Numbered from the stretch's first letter, positions 1 through 5,397 are shown. The stretch is 5,697 nucleotides of DNA from Dehalococcoidia bacterium (GCA_030635945.1 DAOVXW010000044.1:1-5697), one strand, 5' to 3'. The notes: generated by a model from the sequence alone, not told the origin. Numbers and translations are program-made.

Positions 1-1
1 A

Positions 2-85
2 AACCTGGGCGCCCAGGCGTTACATAAAGCCATCACGAATTACCGTGAGAAAAATAAGGAGGTAATGAATAATGGTGGAAAGTAG
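2..85 (+). CDS. C-terminal tail of an unidentified upstream gene (partial)
   Basis: An open frame enters from the left edge and ends at TAG 83-85, giving 27 residues that start NLGAQALHKAITNYREKNKE. The peptide is amphipathic and charged, like the last helix of a soluble protein. It overlaps the start of the DsrE-like gene by 14 bases, a common arrangement for translationally coupled operon genes. Its neighbours suggest a role in sulfur or redox metabolism, but the fragment is too short to assign a family. A second frame is also open here and ends at 65 in the ribosome-binding site (tail TVRKIRR). That alternative looks less protein-like but cannot be excluded. Confidence 0.35.
   Translation, partial: NLGAQALHKAITNYREKNKEVMNNGGK
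4..17. repeat. Perfect 14-bp GC-rich palindrome
   Basis: CCTGGGCGCCCAGG reads the same on both strands. It lies in the coding tail of the upstream gene, about 55 bases before the DsrE-like start codon. It could be a protein-binding site, a small RNA hairpin or chance. No T-run follows, so it is not a standard terminator. Confidence 0.4.
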
Positions 86-605
86 TAAACTCTCGGAAAA
101 AGAAAGCCCGAAAACAAAAGAAGAGGCTAAAAAAGAGAAACTCACCCTGGTTGTTTTCAGCGGTGACCTGGACAAGACTTTAGCCGCTTTCATACTGGCA
201 ACTACCGCCGCCAGCTCCGGCATGGATGTCAGTATGTACTTCACCTTCTGGGGGTTGAATGTCCTAAAAAAGAACGAAGGCGGTATTAAAAGCAAGGGAT
301 TGATGCGGAAGATGCTGAACTTTATAAATCGGGGCGGTTCAAAGAGGCTGACCCTTTCAAAGTACAATATGATGGGTATGGGTACTTGGATGATGAAAGG
401 GCTTATGAAAGATGTTAACATACCGTCGATAGATGAGTTTATCACTATGTCGCATAAAATGGGAGTAAAGATGATAGCCTGCACCACCTCATGCGGAGTG
501 ATGGGCGTACCCGAAGATTCATTTAGAAGTGAGGTTGAAATCCTGGCCGGTGCCGCCTATTTTCTGCGTGAAGCACGGGATGCGGATATAACTCTCTTTA
601 TTTAA
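72..605 (+). CDS. DsrE/DsrF/DrsH-like sulfur-relay family protein
   Basis: This 177-residue protein matches the DsrE/DsrF/DrsH-like (COG2210-type) family, whose members are thought to carry or transfer sulfane sulfur, often with TusA and rhodanese partners. After a charged leader of about 22 residues, the core begins with the strand LTLVVFSGDLDK. It continues with a helix, the family-typical FTFWGLNVLKK (57-67), a Met-rich loop with MMGMGTWMMKG (100-110), and the conserved ACTTSCGVMGV segment (136-146). C137 is the conserved family cysteine. C141 is a second cysteine that makes a CxxxC pair, where I recall relatives often having Met-Asp. The C-terminus ends in the usual ADITLFI strand. The start at 72 follows AAGGAGGT (56-63) at good distance. 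The tusA-like gene starts 31 bases downstream, so co-transcription is likely. The product is predicted to be cytoplasmic. The fold and family are clear, but the donor and acceptor are unknown. Confidence 0.88.
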   Translation: MVESSKLSEKESPKTKEEAKKEKLTLVVFSGDLDKTLAAFILATTAASSGMDVSMYFTFWGLNVLKKNEGGIKSKGLMRKMLNFINRGGSKRLTLSKYNMMGMGTWMMKGLMKDVNIPSIDEFITMSHKMGVKMIACTTSCGVMGVPEDSFRSEVEILAGAAYFLREARDADITLFI

Positions 606-636
606 AGATGTCAACCGGCGAAACAAGGAGGCAAAG

Positions 637-867
637 ATGAAAGCAGACAAGAGTCTTGATTGCATCGGGCTTTATTGCCCTATGCCTATTGTAAAGACGG
701 CGGAAATAATCAAGCAGCTAAGGACGGGAGAAGTGCTGGAGGTGGTGGCTGATGACAAGGGGATAAAGCAGGATATGCCCGCCTGGTGCGATTTAACCGG
801 ACACGAGTTTCTGGGAGTGGAAGAGGATGGGGAAATACGGGTTTATGTTAAAAAAACGCATGATTAA
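637..867 (+). CDS. TusA-family sulfur carrier protein
   Basis: At 76 residues this is the usual TusA length. The signature near the N-terminus is LDCIGLYCPMPIVKT, with the CPxP motif at 14-17. C14 is the cysteine expected to carry persulfide sulfur. The rest follows the family: a helix (TAEIIKQLRTGE), the strand VLEVVADDKG, IKQDMPAWCDLTGHEFLG, and a final strand EIRVYVKK. C9, just before the motif, and the cysteine in PAWC are extra thiols. The start has a strong AGGAGG (626-631) five bases upstream. In known systems TusA passes sulfur from desulfurases or rhodaneses to DsrE-type proteins, and the adjacent DsrE-like gene fits such a relay. Whether it serves tRNA thiolation, cofactor synthesis or sulfur oxidation/reduction cannot be told from this window. 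Confidence 0.92.
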   Translation: MKADKSLDCIGLYCPMPIVKTAEIIKQLRTGEVLEVVADDKGIKQDMPAWCDLTGHEFLGVEEDGEIRVYVKKTHD

Positions 868-891
868 AAAATACTTACTCAAAATCTCTGC

Positions 892-897
892 AGGAGG
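892..897 (+). promoter_or_regulatory. Ribosome-binding site for the long form of the lipoprotein gene
   Basis: AGGAGG lies 11 bases before ATG 909, a strong sequence at slightly long spacing. It shows that translation can begin at 909, ahead of the lipoprotein-type start at 999. Confidence 0.55.
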
Positions 898-908
898 ACA
901 ATAAGTAA

Positions 909-1679
909 ATGTGGGTATTTGCAGCAATCGGCATGATAGCATTGGTATCAGGCATACTTATAATACGGATGGTTTTGAAGAGGAAAAAGGTAGCTAATAT
1001 GATTTATAAACCAGGATTGAAGATGTTGCATATTCCGCTTTTTATTATGATTATCGGTGCTTTGGTCACCTCTCCATTGCTTGGCAGTTGCAGCAGTGGA
1101 CCTCCCGTTATTCAATATACCCTTACGATAAATACAGATGGCGGCGGCACATTTGCCGGTGCCGATGCCTACGACGAGGGAACCGTAGTATCTATCAGTG
1201 CCAGTCCTGATGCCGGATGGGAATTTGTTGAGTGGCTCGGTGAAATAAGTACAATCGACGCTCGCCTCTCAGGCAGTACCACAATAGAAATGGATAGAGA
1301 TTACACCATTACAGCCAACTTCAGGTTAGAGGTGGTTATCCCTACTAATATATCTAATGTGGTTTACAATCTCCCCTGGCCGGCGACACTGAACTATGGT
1401 GAACAGATAACCTTTGAGTTTGATTATTATATAGAAGAGAGAATTCCTGTACATATCATCCCACGCCCATTTTCTAACGGAGCCATTGCCCCTGGATATC
1501 TTGCCAGCGGGTCTAACCAGTATGATTTTTATCAGGGCAAAGGAGAAAGTGGTTTCACCATCAATCCGCAGTCCGGACAGGTTGTTGTTGACCAGATAAG
1601 ATTCCAGATAACCAATGTTTACCAGAGTGCAATTCTTTACGAATTCTTTGTTCCTGTAGACTACACCTTTCAGCAATAG
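909..1679 (+). CDS. Membrane-anchored/lipoprotein with divergent InlB B-repeat domain
   Basis: From ATG 909 the protein has 256 residues. Residues 1-20 form a hydrophobic helix followed by KRKK (24-27). A second hydrophobic stretch (41-58) ends in the lipobox LGSC, with C61 as the lipidated cysteine. Starting instead at ATG 999 (residue 31), preceded by AAAGG at 986-990, gives a textbook type II signal peptide of 30 residues and a 226-residue lipoprotein, which I think is the main product. Residues about 69-138 form one divergent InlB B-repeat (Flg_new_2-like) domain: YTLTINTDGGG, then EGTVVSISASPDAGWEFVEW, then DYTITANF. Residues 140-256 are beta-rich with many aromatic residues and match nothing I recognise. 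The domain suggests a cell-surface binding or adhesion role. The gene follows tusA after 41 bases and may be the last gene of that operon, though a functional link to sulfur transfer is not evident. Confidence 0.75.
   Translation: MWVFAAIGMIALVSGILIIRMVLKRKKVANMIYKPGLKMLHIPLFIMIIGALVTSPLLGSCSSGPPVIQYTLTINTDGGGTFAGADAYDEGTVVSISASPDAGWEFVEWLGEISTIDARLSGSTTIEMDRDYTITANFRLEVVIPTNISNVVYNLPWPATLNYGEQITFEFDYYIEERIPVHIIPRPFSNGAIAPGYLASGSNQYDFYQGKGESGFTINPQSGQVVVDQIRFQITNVYQSAILYEFFVPVDYTFQQ
986..990 (+). promoter_or_regulatory. Internal ribosome-binding site favouring the lipoprotein start at 999
   Basis: AAAGG is followed by eight bases and then ATG 999. Starting there removes the first hydrophobic helix and leaves a standard lipoprotein signal peptide (positive residues, hydrophobic core, LGSC). 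The site is weaker than AGGAGG at 892 but better spaced. Confidence 0.4.
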
Positions 1680-1689
1680 AACCATATTT

Positions 1690-1769
1690 CCCAATATATG
1701 TTATCACCCTGTATAACTACGGTAGGGTAAGGGATGAATACCTTTCTGCTAAGGGTGATGTTAATTGGG
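1690..1769. repeat. Interrupted inverted repeat downstream of the lipoprotein gene
   Basis: CCCAAT (1690-1695) pairs with ATTGGG (1764-1769), and ATCACCCT (1703-1710) pairs with AGGGTGAT (1752-1759). This gives 6- and 8-bp stem parts separated by a small unpaired stretch, with a 41-base loop. The loop holds a weak GGTA/TACC pair. The structure begins about 10 bases after the lipoprotein stop codon, so it may terminate the operon or stabilise its 3' end, although no T-run follows. It could also be a small decayed inverted-repeat element. The rest of the 1680-1858 gap holds only the direct repeat listed below. Confidence 0.45.
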
Positions 1770-1815
1770 TCTGTCCAAAGAGAAATTGAGTTAGTAAACC
1801 TTCACATAAACAAGC

Positions 1816-1845
1816 ATAAAAAGTGGCAACGATTGGATTTGAGCT
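1816..1845. repeat. Direct repeat copy 1 (tRNA-3'-end-like)
   Basis: This 30-base stretch matches 5398-5427 at 27 positions. It begins ATAAAAAGTGGC and ends AGCT. Weak similarity goes on to TGGCGA at 1852-1857, shared with 5435-5440. Read on the - strand it runs from a T-loop-like CTCAAATCC through AATCGTT, G, CCA to CTTTTTAT, like the last bases of a tRNA gene with its T-run. No matching tRNA 5' half or body lies next to it. It starts 13 bases after the stop codon of the leftward TipAS gene. Confidence 0.6.
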
Positions 1846-1858
1846 TGAGGATGGCGAC

Positions 1859-2176
1859 CTACTTTTTATTGGCGCAATAACACTCAATAGCTTTTGTGAG
1901 GAATGCAGGTAAGTCCTCGTTTATTTCACCGAATATCTTAATAAATCTCGGGTGCTGGCTGTAAGCACGCCCTAGCCCCAATACGGCTTCATCCGAATAC
2001 TCAGCAAAGTTATCCAGCCACTTCCTCCACCTGACGATCTGTTCCTGCACTTTATCACTATCGCATCCTTCAGGCATGCTGTCAGCGATGGCTTCAAAGA
2101 TGGAAGCACCCTCTGCCTGAACTGCGGCAAAGTCTTCTTCGCCCATTTCGCTTATACGGTCTTCACTCTCTTTCAA
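1859..2176 (-). CDS. TipAS-type ligand-binding domain protein without MerR domain (possibly a remnant)
   Basis: The 105 residues match the TipAS antibiotic-recognition domain, an all-helical ligand-binding module normally fused behind a MerR DNA-binding domain. Typical parts are EEDFAAVQAEGASIFEAIAD, QIVRWRKWLDNFAEYSDE, LGRAYSQHPRFIKIF and DLPAFLTKAIECYC. The only canonical start is TTG at 2174-2176, with a weak AGG nine bases before it. However, the same frame stays open up to 2251 and encodes recognisable domain sequence (NGFSGRQVGRYRREIRER, like the GFDPxxYexEvreRW start of TipAS), with no ATG, GTG or TTG before the TGA at 2252-2254. The first TipAS helix is therefore either untranslated, started at a rare codon, or lost by frameshift; ATG 2263-2265 opens a different frame. 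There is no room for a MerR domain before the DUF1801 gene. A TATAAT lies on this strand at 2248-2243, which could drive the short form. This is a standalone binding domain or a decaying pseudogene. Confidence 0.7.
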   Translation of the reverse strand: MKESEDRISEMGEEDFAAVQAEGASIFEAIADSMPEGCDSDKVQEQIVRWRKWLDNFAEYSDEAVLGLGRAYSQHPRFIKIFGEINEDLPAFLTKAIECYCANKK

Positions 2177-2289
2177 TATATTTTCAGCCTGCCTTTCGCG
2201 TATTTCCCGTCGATATCTTCCAACCTGTCTACCGCTAAATCCATTATAGAATCAATAATATACATTTTAATATCAGTAAAAGAATATTA

Positions 2290-2748
2290 TTACGGATGCT
2301 TTTTAGCCGGGTTCCTCAGCAATTTAACCCGTTCTGTAAAGCTTGCAATACTGTGAGCTGCTATAACTTTTCCGATTATCGGTAACGGCAGGTCTTCCAG
2401 CTTCTTAAAACGTACACATGATTTTACCATGTCCAGTTTCTTGCCGGTTGCTGCGTACTCTTCAACAAAACGTTTTTTTACCCCTTCTTCAATATAGATT
2501 CCGGTTAAATAGACCGCCATATGGTTCTTCTGGGAAGCTAGTGCGGCATACATAAGCGGTTTTTTATTGTAAGTATCGGGGTAAACGGAAAGGGGTACCT
2601 GATATGTAATCATTCCCCAGTTCATTACCTCTTCGTATCCTGCGGGCAAGTTGCCCAGAATCACCTTTCGTACAGCTTCGATTGCTGCTCGACGTTCCGG
2701 GGACAATTCTGATAGATATTGTTCCACACTTGTAGCGTTGGATCTCAT
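2290..2748 (-). CDS. DUF1801 domain protein (YdhG-like fold)
   Basis: This 152-residue soluble protein has the DUF1801 domain over about residues 7-130. The N-terminal helix pair carries VEQYLSELSPERRAAIEAVR. Then comes the hallmark EEVMNWGMITYQVPLSVYP (39-57), the core strands PLMYAALASQKNHMAVYLTG, and KSCVRFKKLEDLPLPIIGKVI near the end. The family includes Bacillus YdhG (Fra), a frataxin-like iron chaperone, but most members, including this WGM-type subgroup, have no proven function. I would not transfer the iron role. The ATG at 2746-2748 has only a weak purine-rich site (AAGAG) ahead of it. The gene lies 39 bases after the secreted-repeat gene on the same strand, so it may be translated from that transcript. 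Confidence 0.85.
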   Translation of the reverse strand: MRSNATSVEQYLSELSPERRAAIEAVRKVILGNLPAGYEEVMNWGMITYQVPLSVYPDTYNKKPLMYAALASQKNHMAVYLTGIYIEEGVKKRFVEEYAATGKKLDMVKSCVRFKKLEDLPLPIIGKVIAAHSIASFTERVKLLRNPAKKHP

Positions 2749-2787
2749 TTATTGCTCTTTCTATTTGTTGACTTGCCGTTTAGTTTA

Positions 2788-3246
2788 TTATCTCTGGCTT
2801 CTGGTCTGGCTCTGCGAATCCGTTAGATTACAAAGCCTTTCATAAAGCTGCTGCTGTTCTTCCGGCGAACCCTGCTCCCAGCGGCTAATGATGTCGTTGT
2901 ATCGTGACCGGTCTATATAGCCTTGTTCTATAGCATTATCCAGTTTAGACAAGAAGGCGTTTTCCAGCCTGGCTTGGCGTTGTTTGGACTGAATCATATT
3001 ACAGACACGCTTGTATAGCTGTAACTGCTCTTCGTCAGAATTGCCGGACCATATGGTATGTATCCTATTGGTAAGCTCCAGATCAATAAGCCCTCTATCA
3101 AGTGCTTGTTCTAACTGCTGATTCAGGGCATTTTCAAGCCTTACCGATTGCGGGGAAGAGGGATCGTCCTGGGCAATAACAATTGAAGTAACGCTAATTA
3201 TTGCTATCAGGGTTAGAGAAACGGCGATCAGAATAAATTTTTTCAT
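2788..3246 (-). CDS. Secreted protein with two tandem 56-residue helical repeats
   Basis: I do not recognise a named family. The 152 residues start with a clear signal peptide: MKK, a hydrophobic core (4-24), and a type I cleavage site after IVIA (A25). The mature part consists of two tandem copies, residues 34-89 and 91-146, which align without gaps at 24 of 56 positions. Shared features are RLENA at the start, LxxA, GxID, a conserved Trp (66 and 123), EEQxQLYxR, and one Cys per copy (82 and 139) followed by Asn. The pattern suggests short amphipathic helices, loosely like the 'G-x-I-(T/D)...W' helical repeats of DUF2680-type exported proteins (inference). The two cysteines could form a disulfide. 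The start has GGAGG (3257-3253) six bases upstream and a good promoter. It may head a leftward unit with the DUF1801 gene. Confidence 0.8.
   Translation of the reverse strand: MKKFILIAVSLTLIAIISVTSIVIAQDDPSSPQSVRLENALNQQLEQALDRGLIDLELTNRIHTIWSGNSDEEQLQLYKRVCNMIQSKQRQARLENAFLSKLDNAIEQGYIDRSRYNDIISRWEQGSPEEQQQLYERLCNLTDSQSQTRSQR
2809..3147 (-). repeat. Tandem protein-level duplication inside the secreted protein gene
   Basis: Copy A is encoded at 3147-2980 and copy B at 2976-2809, offset by 57 codons. The translated copies are 24/56 identical without gaps, including Trp, Cys and the EEQxQLYxR block. The divergence suggests an old duplication that has been kept by selection. Confidence 0.8.
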
Positions 3247-3279
3247 AGTTATCCTCCGGCAGTTATTTCCATGTTTAGA

Positions 3280-3308
3280 AGTATAGTTCTCAGTTGAAAT
3301 TATTTCAA
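3280..3308 (-). promoter_or_regulatory. Sigma70-type promoter of the secreted-repeat gene
   Basis: On the - strand, TTGAAA (3308-3303) is followed by a 17-base spacer and TATACT (3285-3280). Both hexamers are close to consensus and the spacing is ideal. The predicted transcript would start about 27 bases before the ATG at 3246, leaving room for the GGAGG site. Confidence 0.65.
3294..3308. promoter_or_regulatory. Inverted repeat overlapping the -35 box (candidate operator)
   Basis: TTGAAAT, one base, then ATTTCAA forms a perfect inverted repeat with 7-bp arms. It covers the -35 hexamer and part of the spacer of the leftward promoter. A dimeric repressor bound here would block that promoter. 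The site is AT-rich and short, so chance remains possible, and no regulator gene is evident in the window. Confidence 0.4.
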
Positions 3309-3378
3309 TGGCACAAAAAAACCTTGATATACATTTTCAGGGGGCTCCTTCTTGCATTACAGGGCGTCCCGGGGGTGG

Positions 3379-3387
3379 TGGTATAAT
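3379..3387 (+). promoter_or_regulatory. Extended -10 promoter for the YgjP-type peptidase gene
   Basis: TGGTATAAT is a perfect extended -10 element (TG, one base, TATAAT). No good -35 lies at 16-18 bases, which is acceptable for this promoter type. Transcription would start near 3393-3395, only about 8-10 bases before ATG 3403, so the leader would be almost absent. Confidence 0.5.
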
Positions 3388-3402
3388 TGATCAGGATTGT
3401 TA

Positions 3403-3972
3403 ATGGAATATAGTAAAACTGTTGAAATTAGCGGTGTGGGATTAGTTTTATTTGAACGCAGCAAGCGAGCCAGGCGCATAAGCATATCAGTCAGGCCGTT
3501 CCAGAGGATTCGGGTAGCTGTTCCCTATGCATCGTCCTTTAAGAAGGCGGAGGAATTTGCCCGTACCAAGAAAACATGGGTAAAGAGACACCTCGAAAAC
3601 ATAAAGCGGTATGAAAGAATATACAATAACAATCCCGTTAACGCTGGTTGCATAGATAAAGTAAAAGCAAAAACAACACTGGTAAAAAGGCTTAAATGGC
3701 TTGCAGCCAAATATGGATTTTCTTATAAAAAAGTTTTTATTCGAAATCAAAAGACAATATGGGGCAGCTGTTCGGGTAAAAATAATATCAGCTTGAACGT
3801 AAAACTCGTTCAACTCCCGGATGAACTGGTTGACTATGTTATTCTGCATGAGCTTGTCCATACAATAAAAAAAGACCACAGCAAGGCTTTCTGGGCAGAG
3901 ATGGATAAGCTTGTGGGGGATGGAAAGAAAATGTCGAAAAGGTTGAAGAATTATGGCATGAAATTATACTAG
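3403..3972 (+). CDS. YgjP-like (DUF45, M48-type) zinc metallopeptidase
   Basis: The protein has 189 residues from ATG 3403. An upstream TTG at 3397 would add two residues, but AGGA (3393-3396) is better placed for the ATG. The family layout is complete: an N-terminal beta region (KRARRISISVRP), the WVKRHLE helix (59-65), the IWGSCSGKNNISLN block (119-132), LPDELVDYVILHELVH (138-153), and HSKAFW (159-164). HELVH is the HExxH zinc motif, with H149 and H153 as ligands and E150 as catalytic base. H159 is the likely third ligand. No signal peptide or membrane helix is present, so it should be cytoplasmic. YgjP-type proteins are widely conserved predicted proteases; their substrates are not well established. 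The gene stands alone on the + strand between two leftward groups and has its own promoter. Confidence 0.9.
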   Translation: MEYSKTVEISGVGLVLFERSKRARRISISVRPFQRIRVAVPYASSFKKAEEFARTKKTWVKRHLENIKRYERIYNNNPVNAGCIDKVKAKTTLVKRLKWLAAKYGFSYKKVFIRNQKTIWGSCSGKNNISLNVKLVQLPDELVDYVILHELVHTIKKDHSKAFWAEMDKLVGDGKKMSKRLKNYGMKLY

Positions 3973-4049
3973 ATGATTAAACATTTACACAGGATGCGCA
4001 ACCTGTATAACCAACGAATTAGCCTTCTCTTTATTTGCCATTGAGGATG

Positions 4050-4508
4050 TTACATTGCTTCTATGGTAAGCCAGAGCCATGCAAATACAATACCTAATGC
4101 TGCTCCAACGATTACTTGAAACGGTGTATGACCAATCAATTCTCGTAGGTCGGCTTCTATCTTGGTTAACGGTTCCCTAATCCTGATCTCGTGTACAATT
4201 CGGTTGAGCACTATTGCCTGTTGGCTAACTGCCTGTCTTACACCGGCTGCGTCATATAATACTATTGATGCCAGAATAGTAGCAATACCGAAAGCAGCCG
4301 AATCGAAGCCTTCGACCATGCCTGCCGTTGTAGCTAATGCAGTGACGATTACCGAATGAGAACTAGGCATTCCGCCACTGCTGAATAAGTAACGGAAGTC
4401 AAGCCCCTTACTCTGGAACAATGCTATTATTGTTTTTAATATCTGTGCAAGTGCCCAGGCGCTGATAGGAATTATCAGGATCTTATTGGTTAGTATATCA
4501 ATAATCAA
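4050..4508 (-). CDS. Divergent PAP2 family membrane protein (DUF212, YuiD-like)
   Basis: The 152 residues match the DUF212/YuiD family, a small membrane relative of PAP2 acid phosphatases and vanadium haloperoxidases. Hallmarks are the QILKTI segment near the N-terminus, SSGGMPSSHSVIVTALA (43-59), YDAAGVRQAVSQQAIVLN (85-102), and ELIGHTPFQVIVGAALGI (123-140). The PSSHS motif corresponds to the PAP2 catalytic His/Ser region. Hydrophobic helices lie at about 10-30, 53-65, 72-85 and 131-148. The start codon is TTG (4508-4506), with AAAGGA just upstream and no ATG nearby in frame. A lipid-phosphate phosphatase activity is suggested by homology but not proven for this family. The membrane-protein gene upstream on the same strand ends 34 bases away, so the two may be co-transcribed. 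Confidence 0.9.
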   Translation of the reverse strand: MIIDILTNKILIIPISAWALAQILKTIIALFQSKGLDFRYLFSSGGMPSSHSVIVTALATTAGMVEGFDSAAFGIATILASIVLYDAAGVRQAVSQQAIVLNRIVHEIRIREPLTKIEADLRELIGHTPFQVIVGAALGIVFAWLWLTIEAM

Positions 4509-4542
4509 TATATTCCTTTTCTCTCTCTTTTAATCACTTTAC

Positions 4543-5265
4543 TTATCGTGACCGGCATATACGCTCATGCTCTTTCAGGCTTGTAATCAGATCCGAACTT
4601 TCCCTGACATATAGAACGTAACGCGGAACATTAGTATCGTAACTTCTTGCCATAAAAGGTTCGCCCCAGAAACTAACGAGAGCTTCTGCCTTTCCCGCAG
4701 TATCGGTTCCAACCAGTATGAAAGACATATTCTCTTCCAGATTAGACCAGATCGGTTCTTTTACTTTTTTACGACCTGCACAAACAGACACTTTGGGAAG
4801 TATATTGGTATCCCAGCGCTCCTTTTCTTTGGGATTAAGTACGAATTGTATAGAAGTGATATCGGTATTTTCGATGAATGGGCGTAGCATGATATCGAAC
4901 GGGTATCGAGCTTTGTACATACGCAAACATATGTTAAAAAAGATTACCTCTCCCTGGCCTCTCTTGGCAAATCGTACACTTTCTGCCTGCAACTGGCTGG
5001 GCCCTATCAAAGTAACGTCAGGAGGGGTTAAAGAAGATTGTAGAGTTATAAGGCTGTTTTCTATACGGGCTTCAACTAAAGCAAAATGTTCCGCTTGGCT
5101 CTCGCGCTTTATATCCCGGATAAGGAAAATGGCTAATAATACGATGGCGATGGGCATTAGGATATCAAGCTCTGTAAGATGTAAAAAATGCAAAATTAGT
5201 GCAATAGTAGCTGCCAGTAATACCGCCACGACTTCCCAATCTTGCTTTAACAAACGCTTGAGCAT
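4543..5265 (-). CDS. Membrane-anchored protein of unknown function with a large soluble domain
   Basis: I do not recognise this 240-residue protein with confidence. The N-terminus (KRLLK) leads into two membrane helices at about 11-30 and 33-49, joined by a very short loop. A charged stretch (RDIKRESQAEH, 50-60) follows, then a helix likely to form a linker. The soluble part, about 80-240, alternates strands and helices: EVIFFNICLRMY, FDIMLRPFIEN, SIQFVLNPKEKERW, MSFILVGT, EALVSFWGEPFM, and RYVLYV before a final helix. This order resembles a phospholipase-D-like fold lacking HKD motifs, but that is inference only. By charge the soluble domain should face the cytoplasm, suggesting a sensor or scaffold. 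ATG 5263-5265 has AGGAGG (5275-5270) just upstream. The divergent-PAP2 gene begins 34 bases after its stop, so the pair may act together at the membrane. Confidence 0.7.
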   Translation of the reverse strand: MLKRLLKQDWEVVAVLLAATIALILHFLHLTELDILMPIAIVLLAIFLIRDIKRESQAEHFALVEARIENSLITLQSSLTPPDVTLIGPSQLQAESVRFAKRGQGEVIFFNICLRMYKARYPFDIMLRPFIENTDITSIQFVLNPKEKERWDTNILPKVSVCAGRKKVKEPIWSNLEENMSFILVGTDTAGKAEALVSFWGEPFMARSYDTNVPRYVLYVRESSDLITSLKEHERICRSR

Positions 5266-5397
5266 AACTCCTCCTGTTGTATAAATACCCCCGGGAAATA
5301 ATATCTAATATAATAACATTTTAATCCTTATGATACATCATTAGTGATAGTTAATTAACCACAATTCATGCCAGGAATAAATATTCATCTGGCTGGT

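Noticed and set aside
20..487. Long antisense open frame opposite the DsrE-like gene
   Set aside because: The + strand frame is a clear family match with a strong ribosome-binding site; the antisense frame has no recognisable domain.
1326..1694. Leftward open frame opposite the lipoprotein C-terminal half
   Set aside because: The composition is not protein-like and there is no ribosome-binding site; the + strand gene is continuous through the region.
1816..1861. A tRNA gene on the - strand at direct repeat copy 1
   Set aside because: Only the 3'-end-like part is present. No matching acceptor 5' half, anticodon arm or D arm lies within the next 90 bases, which instead hold the TipAS reading frame.
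3487..3879. Leftward open frames inside the YgjP-type peptidase gene
   Set aside because: The + strand carries complete HExxH and WGSC family motifs, so these are shadows.
3986..4009. Small hairpin ACAGG/CCTGT between the convergent peptidase and PAP2-like genes
   Set aside because: The stem is only five bases plus a mismatch extension, with no T-run on either strand, which is too weak to call a terminator.
4718..5284. 188-residue open frame on the + strand across the membrane-protein gene
   Set aside because: It is opposite a gene with a strong AGGAGG, two clear membrane helices and protein-like composition. The + strand translation has no recognisable domain.
5350..5359. GTTAATTAAC palindrome in the AT-rich gap before the acetyltransferase end
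   Set aside because: Short AT-rich palindromes are expected by chance in such a region, and no promoter boxes can be placed around it with confidence.
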